The translations under genes and the position numbers were made by a program. Under the pieces are notes generated by a model. That model was not told the DNA's origin and made no database searches. It saw only the letters and a list, made by a program, of their open reading frames with translations. A DNA stretch of 7,045 nt from NCBI GenBank assembly GCA_964480445.1, contig CAYZPB010000046.1, positions 1-7,045 of the forward strand. The letters run 5' to 3'. Source of the DNA: CAYZPB01 sp964480445 (GTDB lineage: Bacteria; Bacillota; Bacilli; Tepidibacillales; Tepidibacillaceae). Shown one piece after another: positions 1-5,593 of this stretch; the first letter of the stretch is position 1, and the number at the start of each line of letters is the position of its first letter.

Positions 1-515
1 GCTTCATAAAAGATTAAAGTCTCGGGATAGGAATATATTTTTGTCAACTTATCAGTTAGCTGTTTCTTCTCACGTGGTAAAAATCCGACAAAACAAAAGC
101 TATCAGTTGGTAAACCAGAAGCAATCAATCCATTGATTGCAGCGTTAGCCCCTGGAATTGGCACGACACTTATGTCTGCAGCCAATACATCTACCACCAG
201 CTCATAACCAGGATCAGATATTGCCGGAGTCCCTGCATCGCTGACTAAGGCAACGCTTTTACCTGTTTGCAGTTCTGCCAAAAGGCGTTCACCACTTGCT
301 AGCTGATTGTGCTGATAATAACTAATTAAAGGTTTTGATATCTCATAGAAATTAAGTAGCTTACTTGTCTGACGCGTATCTTCACAGGCAATAATGTCGA
401 CAGCACGCAAGACCTCAAGTGCTCGTAAAGTTATGTCACTAAGGTTGCCAATCGGAGTCGCAACCAAATATAGTATGCCACCACTTGCTCCCTTATAACT
501 TTTCTGAATCTTCAC
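1..515 (-). CDS. rsmI: RsmI, 16S rRNA (cytidine-1402 2'-O)-methyltransferase, 3' end beyond window
   Basis: SAM-dependent methyltransferase of the tetrapyrrole-methylase fold. The family methylates the ribose of C1402 in the 16S rRNA decoding centre, on the 30S subunit in the cytoplasm. Seen directly: 171 codons open to the left edge, with family blocks in order: ATPIGNLSD (residues 19-27), CEDTRQTSKLL (44-54), SDAGTPAISDPGYELV (92-107), PGANAAINGLIASGLP (121-136), VGFLPREKK (143-151) and the beginning of the LIFYE(SPHR) block at the edge. The full family length is about 280-290 aa, so roughly the C-terminal 110 residues are missing only because the window ends. The start is GTG at 513-515, chosen because AGGGGG lies 7 nt upstream (523-528) and no in-frame ATG precedes the first conserved block. 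It overlaps yazA by 23 nt, so translation is probably coupled. Homologue of B. subtilis YabC (YraL family). Identity is very secure, the start fairly so. Confidence 0.96.
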   Translation of the reverse strand, partial: MKIQKSYKGASGGILYLVATPIGNLSDITLRALEVLRAVDIIACEDTRQTSKLLNFYEISKPLISYYQHNQLASGERLLAELQTGKSVALVSDAGTPAISDPGYELVVDVLAADISVVPIPGANAAINGLIASGLPTDSFCFVGFLPREKKQLTDKLTKIYSYPETLIFYE

Positions 516-759
516 TGCCTCGCCCCCTAATCAGGTCTTCCTTCTCCGCACGCGTCAAGCGCTTAATTGCAAACTCGCGTTTCAACGCAGAAGATTTGTC
601 GGCTAGTTCTTCATGATAAATTAGCTCAACCGGCAAACGACCGCGTGTATACTTCGCCGCCTTGCCTTCCTGATGTTTACAAATACGCTCGTTTAGATCA
701 TTCGTATAGCCTGTGTAAAAGCTACCATCTACACATTGCAGTATATAAACATAGTGCAA
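493..759 (-). CDS. yazA: YazA-like GIY-YIG domain protein (UPF0213 family)
   Basis: Small 88-aa single-domain protein of the GIY-YIG nuclease superfamily, UPF0213 branch (B. subtilis YazA, E. coli YhbQ). Seen directly: an N-terminal YVYILQC strand (residues 3-9) as the GIY half, FYTGYT (14-19) as the YIG half, R25 in the NERICKH helix, the conserved KAAKYTRGRLPVEL segment (33-46) and E62 in KREFAIK, the usual metal-ligand glutamate. The core GIY-YIG residues are therefore present and nuclease activity is plausible, but the cellular substrate of this branch is not well settled. The start is TTG at 757-759: the frame has a stop 8 codons upstream, no ATG is available, and GAGGTGAT lies 6 nt upstream. 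It is the first gene after the yabA terminator and overlaps rsmI by 23 nt, the same pairing as in Bacillus. Whether it has its own promoter or depends on read-through is not clear. Confidence 0.92.
   Translation of the reverse strand: MHYVYILQCVDGSFYTGYTNDLNERICKHQEGKAAKYTRGRLPVELIYHEELADKSSALKREFAIKRLTRAEKEDLIRGRGSEDSEKL
523..528 (-). promoter_or_regulatory. Shine-Dalgarno of rsmI, inside yazA
   Basis: AGGGGG on the minus strand, 7 nt before the GTG at 513-515. It lies within the last codons of yazA and decides the non-ATG start of rsmI. The arrangement fits translational coupling of rsmI to yazA. Confidence 0.7.
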
Positions 760-765
760 CTCATC

Positions 766-773
766 ATCACCTC
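766..773 (-). promoter_or_regulatory. Shine-Dalgarno of yazA
   Basis: GAGGTGAT on the minus strand, an 8-nt match to the anti-Shine-Dalgarno complement, 6 nt before the TTG at 757-759. It supports the non-ATG start. Two out-of-frame ATGs lie between it and the TTG. Confidence 0.75.
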
Positions 774-800
774 GACTCTTTCACAGGTCCCGCCATTATT

Positions 801-829
801 AAAAAAACTCTTAGCTAGCTAAGAGTTTT
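801..829 (-). terminator. Rho-independent terminator after yabA
   Basis: Positions 804-829 form a perfect 26-bp palindrome beginning AAAACTCTTAGC. On the minus strand the RNA can fold as CUCUUAG-CUAG-CUAAGAG, with the stem extended by A4/U4 pairs, and it runs straight into seven U residues (807-801). It begins 2 nt after the yabA stop codon. The direction is set by the U-run following the hairpin on the minus strand; the plus-strand side has only four T before a G. It probably ends the transcript that contains dnaX through yabA, leaving yazA-rsmI to read-through or a separate promoter. Confidence 0.9.
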
Positions 830-831
830 GC

Positions 832-1149
832 TTATTTATTCAGAAAGGAAAGACAGAATAGACAGTCGCCCTCACTACGTAACCCACCGAAATGTAAGTT
901 GCAAACATGAAAACCCTCGTGATAAATACGTACTAGATTGTCATAGCCTTCGCCGGCACGCTGATCTCCACCAATTTCTTCAGTTTGCGCCCCAATCTGT
1001 AGCAGTAGCTGTTCATTCTCCATCACAAGCCGTTGGTTCTCCTCGATTAAAGCAATTATTCGCTGCTTTAACTCAAGCATCTCTTTATGAATATCGGCGA
1101 TTTCACCTTCAATGCTTGTAACTTGTGAATATATTTCGCTTTTGCTCAT
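832..1149 (-). CDS. yabA: YabA, negative regulator of replication initiation
   Basis: Homologue of B. subtilis YabA, which binds DnaA and the DnaN sliding clamp at the replisome and restrains re-initiation at oriC. Seen directly, using a 105-aa product: a hydrophilic heptad-rich N-terminal half (about residues 5-60, predicted coiled coil, the tetramerisation part in the family), a short linker, then the conserved zinc-binding C-terminal domain GEGYDNL...EGFHVCNLHFG...EGDCLFCLSFLNK, with H81, C83, C96 and C99 as likely zinc ligands. The start was set at the ATG at 1147-1149 because homologues begin a few residues before the coiled coil. The ribosome site there is poor: GAGG sits only 1 nt away and an AGAG sits about 9 nt away. 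An upstream ATG at 1180-1182 (or GTG at 1183-1185) would add 11-12 residues and overlap ricT by 14-17 nt. Function is secure, start uncertain. It is the last gene before the terminator. Confidence 0.93.
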   Translation of the reverse strand: MSKSEIYSQVTSIEGEIADIHKEMLELKQRIIALIEENQRLVMENEQLLLQIGAQTEEIGGDQRAGEGYDNLVRIYHEGFHVCNLHFGGLRSEGDCLFCLSFLNK

Positions 1150-1168
1150 ACCTCTAACTCTACTATAA

Positions 1169-1987
1169 TTAGAACTCTTCATCACTCTTAACTACCTCAT
1201 CTAATGGAAATGATTCTATTTTTTTTATATCGCTTAGCTCTACAAGAATTATTTTGTCACGTTTATTAACCTTTTTAATGCGTCCATTACCAAGTGATGT
1301 CATCACACTGCTACCAATTGCTAGGTGATTGGAGTCTTCTTCCTGCTGATTATAATTAGCGCTTTCATATCTTAGACAGCACATTAAGCGCGAGCAGAGT
1401 CCGCTAATTTTAATCGGATTAAGTGACAGATTCTGATCCTTGGCCATCTTAATTGAGACGGGCTGAAATTCGTCAAGAAAAGTTGAACAGCATAGCTCGC
1501 GACCGCACTGACCAATGCCACCGACAAGTTTCGCCTCATCACGGACACCAACCTGCCTTAACTCAATCCTTGTTCGGAAAATAGAAGCTAAATCCTTAAC
1601 CAGTTCGCGGAAATCAATTCGCCCCTCAGCTGTAAAATAAAAAATGATTTTGTTGCGATCAAAAGTATACTCCACATCGATCAGATTCATCTCTAGCTTG
1701 TGCTCGGCAATTTTTTCAGCGCAGATGCGGAAGGTTTCAGGGGCATCCTCTTGATTTTTCTTCACCGTTTCTGCATCTCGTGAGTTAGCAATGCGCATCA
1801 CTTTTTTTAGTGGCGCTGCCAGTTCACATTTCTTAACATCTTTTTCACCAACTACTACCTCACCGTATTCTACACCGCGTGCCGTCTCTACGATAACATA
1901 TTGCCCCTTACCTAGTTTATACTTTCCTGGATCAAAATAATATATTTTACCCGCTTCGTTAAAGCGAACACCTATTACTCTCTGCAC
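1169..1987 (-). CDS. ricT: RicT (YaaT), PSP1-domain subunit of the RicAFT Y-complex
   Basis: 272-aa homologue of B. subtilis RicT (YaaT). With RicA (YmcA) and RicF (YlbF) it forms the Y-complex, which carries [4Fe-4S] clusters and is needed for normal RNase Y-dependent mRNA maturation and for Spo0A phosphorelay output. Seen directly: N-terminal VIGVRFNEAGKIYYFDPG, the PSP1 core with VEYTFDRNKIIFYFTAEGR (105-123) and DFRELVKDLASIFRTRIELRQ (125-145), then the cysteine block VGGIGQCGRELCC (155-167) and ISGLCSRLMCC (194-204). C161, C166, C167, C198, C203 and C204 all match conserved RicT cysteines. The C-terminus is variable. The start is GTG at 1985-1987 with GGGAGGG 10 nt upstream; the holB stop lies 3 nt upstream and in the same frame, so no longer start is possible. 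RicA and RicF are normally encoded elsewhere and are not in this window. Confidence 0.96.
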   Translation of the reverse strand: MQRVIGVRFNEAGKIYYFDPGKYKLGKGQYVIVETARGVEYGEVVVGEKDVKKCELAAPLKKVMRIANSRDAETVKKNQEDAPETFRICAEKIAEHKLEMNLIDVEYTFDRNKIIFYFTAEGRIDFRELVKDLASIFRTRIELRQVGVRDEAKLVGGIGQCGRELCCSTFLDEFQPVSIKMAKDQNLSLNPIKISGLCSRLMCCLRYESANYNQQEEDSNHLAIGSSVMTSLGNGRIKKVNKRDKIILVELSDIKKIESFPLDEVVKSDEEF

Positions 1988-1990
1988 GAG

Positions 1991-2929
1991 TTATCTTCCC
2001 TCCCATTGCGAAAATATCATCTGCTCAAGAACTAACTGAAGATTAGCATTGGCAGCTAGTCGCTTCTTCATTTCTAATATTCCTTCTAGATCAGTTAACA
2101 GATTCTCCTTAGTCAGCTGCAGCGCCTGTCTCTTCAGTAAATCGACATGCTCTAGATAATTAAGACCTGAATAGTCTGTGCTTTCTAACATTCCTAGTTT
2201 AATATCTAATAAATCACGATACCATAATAATAGCATATCGAGAAGCAGTTGAATATTATCTTTAATCTCCGCCTCTTTTGTTAGCTGCCTCCCTACTCGG
2301 TGAATTGCAGCATACTTACGGTTAACTATTTCCTCTGTCCATTCTACCACTACACTTTTAAGCATTGCAATAAGGTCACTGCCTTGTTCAACACTTGCCT
2401 CTAACATCACAAAAGCTTCCTGCGGTTGGAAGCTGAACAGTTGAGCCCGCGAACGAATTGTTGGCAACAGTTGCTGGTGATTCTCGACTAATAGAATCGA
2501 AATAATATTATTGATCGGCTCTTCCAACAGTTTTAGCAGACTATTTGCCGCCTGTTCGGTTAAGGACTCTGTCTGCTCGATAATGAAAAGCTTATAGCGT
2601 ACATCTACAGATTTAAAACCAATGTCTTTCTGCATCTGTCTAATCTGGTCGATTTTGACCGACCTTCCATCAGGAGCTATCCAGAGTACGTCAGGGTGAC
2701 TTCCGCTAGCAATGCGTAGACAGTTACTGCATTTACCACAAGCTTCATATTGTTCGGCGGACTTATCGTTTTGGCAATTAAGTGTCATTGCAAATTGTAG
2801 CGCTACTTTTGTTTTTCCAACACCCTTCGGCCCCGCAAAAATATAGGCATGCGAAACACGCTGCAACCGAATTAACTGTTGTAGCTGCTCAAAAATCTGC
2901 TGTTGTCCCTCAATCATCGCCAAAGTCAT
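1991..2929 (-). CDS. holB: DNA polymerase III delta-prime subunit
   Basis: 312-aa clamp-loader subunit of the AAA+ family. Delta prime assembles with DnaX and HolA to load the DnaN clamp at the replication fork. Seen directly: SHAYIFAGPKGVGKT (residues 26-40) with an intact P-loop, a zinc module with C52, C64, C67 and C70, DQIRQMQ (94-100), the degenerate Walker B region LFIIEQTESL (114-123), the signature AANSLLKLLEEP (127-138), and TIRSRAQLF (157-165) at the position of the sensor 'SRC' motif, here SRA. Loss of the DE pair in Walker B fits delta prime rather than the ATPase DnaX. The C-terminal collar is divergent, as is usual. The start is ATG at 2927-2929, with GAGGG about 9 nt upstream; an in-frame ATG at 2915-2917 has no comparable site. 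It lies 3 nt before ricT, and its ATG overlaps the stop of a 13-codon ORF in an ATGA arrangement. Confidence 0.95.
   Translation of the reverse strand: MTLAMIEGQQQIFEQLQQLIRLQRVSHAYIFAGPKGVGKTKVALQFAMTLNCQNDKSAEQYEACGKCSNCLRIASGSHPDVLWIAPDGRSVKIDQIRQMQKDIGFKSVDVRYKLFIIEQTESLTEQAANSLLKLLEEPINNIISILLVENHQQLLPTIRSRAQLFSFQPQEAFVMLEASVEQGSDLIAMLKSVVVEWTEEIVNRKYAAIHRVGRQLTKEAEIKDNIQLLLDMLLLWYRDLLDIKLGMLESTDYSGLNYLEHVDLLKRQALQLTKENLLTDLEGILEMKKRLAANANLQLVLEQMIFSQWEGR
1998..2004 (-). promoter_or_regulatory. Shine-Dalgarno of ricT
   Basis: GGGAGGG on the minus strand, 10 nt before the GTG at 1985-1987 and lying in the last codons of holB. It is the only good ribosome site near the N-terminus and supports the GTG start. 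Confidence 0.7.
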
Positions 2930-2967
2930 TTACCTGTGCCCTCGATTCTTGTTACTTCTATCGCCAT
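2926..2967 (-). other. Possible 13-codon ORF coupled to holB
   Basis: In the 43-nt gap between darA and holB, an ATG 5 nt after the darA stop opens a 13-codon frame (MAIEVTRIEGTGK). Its TGA overlaps the holB ATG (ATGA). No Shine-Dalgarno precedes it, so translation could only come from re-initiation after darA. It sits where yaaR (DUF327) is found in Bacillus, so it could be a leftover of that gene's start, a coupling device, or chance. The holB ribosome site lies inside it. There is no evidence that the peptide itself has a function. Confidence 0.25.
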
Positions 2968-2972
2968 GTAAA

Positions 2973-3302
2973 TTAAAAATTATGAACGCTCTCTATCGGC
3001 AGAACAAAAACCTTGGCGCCTCCAACCATTACCTCTACAGGATAGGAAAGGTAGGCATCTGCACTTCCGCTAAATGAAGAGATGGGCGAAACTGTATGCG
3101 TGCGGCGCATGCAATTTTCTTCTATAATTTTCAAAGTCTCTTCAACGTCTTTAGCAGCAACACCAATCAAAAATGTGGTGTTGCCAGTCCGCAGAAAACC
3201 TCCTGTGCTTGCCAGCTTAGTTACGCGAATATCACGTTCTGATAAGGCATCACTTAAGGCGTTACTGTCCTTGTCCTGTACTACTGCAACAATTAGCTTC
3301 AT
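2973..3302 (-). CDS. darA: DarA (PstA/YaaQ), PII-like cyclic-di-AMP receptor
   Basis: 109 aa, the same length as B. subtilis DarA and aligning with it end to end from memory. The family is a trimeric, cytosolic PII-like signal protein that binds c-di-AMP at subunit interfaces; its downstream target is not settled. Seen directly: MKLIVAVVQDKDSNAL at the N-terminus, RVTKLASTGGFLRTGNTTFLIGV (residues 26-48), the variable loop region, and PVEVMVGGAKVFVLPIESVHNF at the C-terminus. R26, T28, F36, L37, N41 and T43 match positions reported around the ligand in staphylococcal PstA, so c-di-AMP binding is expected. The start is ATG at 3300-3302 with GGAGGGG 6 nt upstream, a strong site. It follows tmk by 14 nt, its usual place, although the adjacent yaaR of Bacillus is absent. 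A diadenylate cyclase must be encoded elsewhere. Confidence 0.96.
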   Translation of the reverse strand: MKLIVAVVQDKDSNALSDALSERDIRVTKLASTGGFLRTGNTTFLIGVAAKDVEETLKIIEENCMRRTHTVSPISSFSGSADAYLSYPVEVMVGGAKVFVLPIESVHNF

Positions 3303-3316
3303 ATAAATCCCCTCCG

Positions 3317-3973
3317 CTAAATTTCATCGTAAACTTCTGACAAAAATTTATCTAGGTCTCGGTGAACAATCGCTGAAATTTCATCTAGCGACTGCCCGCC
3401 ATGAATCCGCAAAATTCTCTCTCCTTGAGTCTCCGCAAGGTGCTCAAATCCATCGACTACCCGTTGATGATAGTCGACACCTTTTTGTTCTATCCGGTCT
3501 AGGTTCTTTGTGAACTCTTGCTGGTTACGACCTAGTACACGGCAGCGCCCTTCCTCTGGTGTCACCATAAAAAGATAGGTTCTTGCCGGCTCCAGTCCGG
3601 AGCTAGAATAATGATTTATATCCTCAATGACGTGTTGCGGAACACGATTGCCATATGATTGATAAGCGACACTAGCATCGATAAATCGATCACAGAGCAC
3701 TATTTCACATCTATTAAGTGCTGGTATAATTATCTCATGTACCAGTTGTGCACGGGAAGCTGCATAAAGTAGTACCTCTGTCTGGCTAGCTAGCTCAGTG
3801 TTTTCCGGTTGAAGTAGAATCTGTCTTATTTGGTCGCCAATCATTGTTCCACCGGGATCGCGAGTGGTTGTAACTCTGTAACCTTTTGTGCGAAGGTACT
3901 CGGCTGCTAGTTGTAATTGTGTAGATTTGCCAGATCCATCTGGCCCTTCAAAAGTTATAAATATTCCACTCAC
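3317..3973 (-). CDS. tmk: Thymidylate kinase
   Basis: Phosphorylates dTMP to dTDP with ATP, the last kinase step specific to dTTP synthesis; cytosolic and normally essential. Seen directly, with a 218-aa product: FITFEGPDGSGKST with the P-loop (residues 10-18), the TTRDPGGT substrate motif, the DRFIDASVAYQSYG motif (family form DRY-DSS-AYQ), and a LID segment RNQQEFTKNLDRIEQKG followed by DYHQRVVDGF. The LID arginines fit the bacterial type, in which catalytic arginine is supplied from the LID. The start was set at GTG 3971-3973: it gives an N-terminus of (V)SGIFITFEG, parallel to B. subtilis MSGLFITFEG, and has AGGGGGAG 5 nt upstream. The longer ATG at 3989-3991 would add six residues encoded by the ribosome site itself. 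It lies about 90 nt after the decarboxylase and 14 nt before darA. Confidence 0.96.
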   Translation of the reverse strand: MSGIFITFEGPDGSGKSTQLQLAAEYLRTKGYRVTTTRDPGGTMIGDQIRQILLQPENTELASQTEVLLYAASRAQLVHEIIIPALNRCEIVLCDRFIDASVAYQSYGNRVPQHVIEDINHYSSSGLEPARTYLFMVTPEEGRCRVLGRNQQEFTKNLDRIEQKGVDYHQRVVDGFEHLAETQGERILRIHGGQSLDEISAIVHRDLDKFLSEVYDEI

Positions 3974-3978
3974 TTTTG

Positions 3979-3986
3979 CTCCCCCT
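3979..3986 (-). promoter_or_regulatory. Shine-Dalgarno that decides the tmk start
   Basis: AGGGGGAG on the minus strand, 5 nt before the GTG at 3971-3973. It lies inside the longer reading frame that begins with ATG at 3989-3991, which argues that the GTG is the real start. Confidence 0.75.
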
Positions 3987-3996
3987 ATCATTTTTT

Positions 3997-4025
3997 TCTA
4001 TATCCTCTTGCAAGTTTTCTATCAA
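3997..4025 (-). promoter_or_regulatory. Possible sigma-A promoter for tmk and downstream genes
   Basis: On the minus strand TTGATA (4020-4025, 5 of 6 to the -35 consensus) is followed after exactly 17 nt by TATAGA (3997-4002, 4 of 6 to the -10). Transcription would begin near 3990, giving a leader of about 17 nt with the tmk ribosome site and excluding the upstream ATG. The -10 is imperfect and the region is A+T-rich, so this could be chance. The 90-nt gap is the longest in the window, which makes a promoter reasonable. Confidence 0.35.
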
Positions 4026-4063
4026 TACACTTTATACTTAGGATTATGTTGTATACATTCGAT

Positions 4064-5581
4064 TTAGATCAATACTTTTACACGGTATGCTCCGTCTACC
4101 AGCAGGAGACCATGAATACTGACACCAGCCTGTAGTAGCTGCTTTAAATATTCAATCATTTCGCTTGAGAATCTCTCCCCTAATTGTATCACAGGAACGC
4201 CTGGCGGATAAGGGATAATCATCGTCGCAGCAACTCTATTTGTGGCCTCAGCTAAAAGTATAGACTCTTCTGCTTTGCTCAAAATGTTTGTTAAATCTAT
4301 CGTTTCCTTGTTGGCTGTTACTGCCTTAGGAAAAGTAGGTAGGGACACGCAATCACAATCACCAGCAACCAGTTGTTTGTCAATTTCGAGCAGTGTTTCC
4401 GCAAGCAATGCTAGTTCCGCAGCTGTTGTCCCTGCAGAGAAAGCACAGAGTACATTGCGCAGATCTGCTAATTCCGTATAAATATGCCGTTCTTGAAGCA
4501 ACTTGCTTAGCATCACACCTGTAAATGGAGCCTTGGCGCCGTCAATTATAGTGCCATTTTTAATATGTAATGTTAGTTTCAAGGGATCTAGTTGCAATCC
4601 ATCATTATGTAATTTATCTGCTATCAAATCGGTGTTAAGCGGTGTTTCTCTTAGGTCTGCTCCCACTAGCTCAAGATGTTCCAGACTGTTGCTCAGCCGC
4701 TCACGAAAGACAGCTAGTTCTAACAGCACGTCCTTCCAGATATTTGCGCCCTCTTCAGCAATCCAGGCACGTGTTAAATCAAGGGAGCCCATAATCGGAT
4801 AGGAAGGACTAGAACTTTGAACCATCGCTAGATAAAAGCTTATCCGTTCAGGGTCAACTAACTCGCTACGCAGATGCAGCATCGACCCCATACCCATTGC
4901 GCTCAGCATTTTGTGAGTAGATTGGACAGCAAGGTCTGCTCCCTGCTGCATTGCTGATCGGGGGAATTTTGGATGAAAACCAAAGTGGGCACCATGCGCC
5001 TCATCGACTAGGAGTGGCATGTTATACTGATGAACAAGCGCACTAATCTCCGTAATATCGCTGACCATCCCATAATAGTTAGGGTTAGTAATTAGTACCC
5101 CCTTGGCATCAGGGTTGACTGCAAGCGCCTGGCGCACGGCCTCAAGCGAAATCCCAGTGGCAACTCCCAGTTCTTCATTAACTTCAGAAGTCACCAGAAC
5201 TGGCTTGGCTCGTGCAAGCAAGAGCCCGTTAAAAACAGATTTATGTATATTACGTTCAACAATCAGTTTATCCCCTGGATTACAGGTAGCAAGCACCATA
5301 GCTAAATTACCGGCAGTTGTCCCATTTACAAGGAAAAATGTCTGCTTTGACTGAAATAACTCAGACGCAAGTACTTCTGCGTCGCGAATAACCTCAAGTG
5401 GCTGATGCAGATCATCTAGTCCGTGTAACTCTGTTAAATCTAGCTTTAATATTTCACTATAAAATTTCGTGCCACGCGGATTAAAGCTCCGTCCACTTTT
5501 GTGCCCAGGAATATGAAAGGCAGCGTGCGATTGTTCATAATGATCAATTAGTCGTTCGTAAAGTGGTGCATACAACTTCAT
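4064..5581 (-). CDS. Orn/Lys/Arg-type PLP-dependent decarboxylase (YaaO/SpeA-like)
   Basis: 505-aa fold-type-I PLP enzyme of the Orn/Lys/Arg decarboxylase family, short form without the N-terminal wing domain of the E. coli inducible enzymes. Seen directly: HIPGHKSGR (residues 23-31), DLTELHGLDDLHQP (48-61), FFLVNGTTAGN (82-92), the TNPNYYGMVSDI segment (165-176), LVDEAHGAHFGFHP (191-204) with D193 for the PLP pyridine nitrogen, VQSTHKMLSAMGMGSMLH (219-236) with K224 as the Schiff-base lysine after H223, and the C-terminal MIIPYPPGVPVIQLGE (454-469). All catalytic landmarks are present. Substrate (arginine, lysine or ornithine) cannot be read from sequence, so I give no symbol; the syntenic B. 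subtilis gene is yaaO. ATG at 5579-5581 has GAGG 9 nt upstream overlapping the recR stop. It follows recR by 12 nt, which suggests co-transcription. A role in polyamine supply is inferred from the family. Confidence 0.94.
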   Translation of the reverse strand: MKLYAPLYERLIDHYEQSHAAFHIPGHKSGRSFNPRGTKFYSEILKLDLTELHGLDDLHQPLEVIRDAEVLASELFQSKQTFFLVNGTTAGNLAMVLATCNPGDKLIVERNIHKSVFNGLLLARAKPVLVTSEVNEELGVATGISLEAVRQALAVNPDAKGVLITNPNYYGMVSDITEISALVHQYNMPLLVDEAHGAHFGFHPKFPRSAMQQGADLAVQSTHKMLSAMGMGSMLHLRSELVDPERISFYLAMVQSSSPSYPIMGSLDLTRAWIAEEGANIWKDVLLELAVFRERLSNSLEHLELVGADLRETPLNTDLIADKLHNDGLQLDPLKLTLHIKNGTIIDGAKAPFTGVMLSKLLQERHIYTELADLRNVLCAFSAGTTAAELALLAETLLEIDKQLVAGDCDCVSLPTFPKAVTANKETIDLTNILSKAEESILLAEATNRVAATMIIPYPPGVPVIQLGERFSSEMIEYLKQLLQAGVSIHGLLLVDGAYRVKVLI

Positions 5582-5593
5582 TTCAACTCGCCT

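Noticed and set aside
114..119. HolB Walker B (residues 114-119) and SRC motifs altered (IIEQ and SRA) as signs of a broken gene
   Set aside because: Delta-prime subunits normally lack a functional Walker B, and the frame is intact with all other landmarks, so decay is not supported. Positions are residue numbers within HolB (gene at 1991-2929).
781..820. Promoter for yazA downstream of the terminator (AATAAT as a -10)
   Set aside because: The -35 at 17 nt would be CTTAGC inside the hairpin, only 2 of 6 to consensus; too weak to annotate.
567..1121. Plus-strand ORFs at 567-818 and 828-1121
   Set aside because: They run antisense through yazA, the terminator and yabA, and show no family motif.
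3082..3306. Plus-strand ORF of 74 aa opposite darA
   Set aside because: It lies within a well-conserved minus-strand gene, has no recognisable domain and no plus-strand ribosome site that stands out.
3785..3797. GCTAGCTAGC-type palindrome in tmk resembling the terminator core
   Set aside because: It is inside coding sequence, has no U-run on either strand and shares only a short simple motif.
3974..4063. Terminator after the decarboxylase gene
   Set aside because: No stable stem followed by a U-run is visible on the minus strand; the only homopolymer there is A-rich in the transcript.
4503..4802. Plus-strand ORF of 99 aa (also 4242-4481 and 5103-5354), serine- and alanine-rich
   Set aside because: Low-complexity composition typical of the antisense of a coding gene; all lie inside the decarboxylase.
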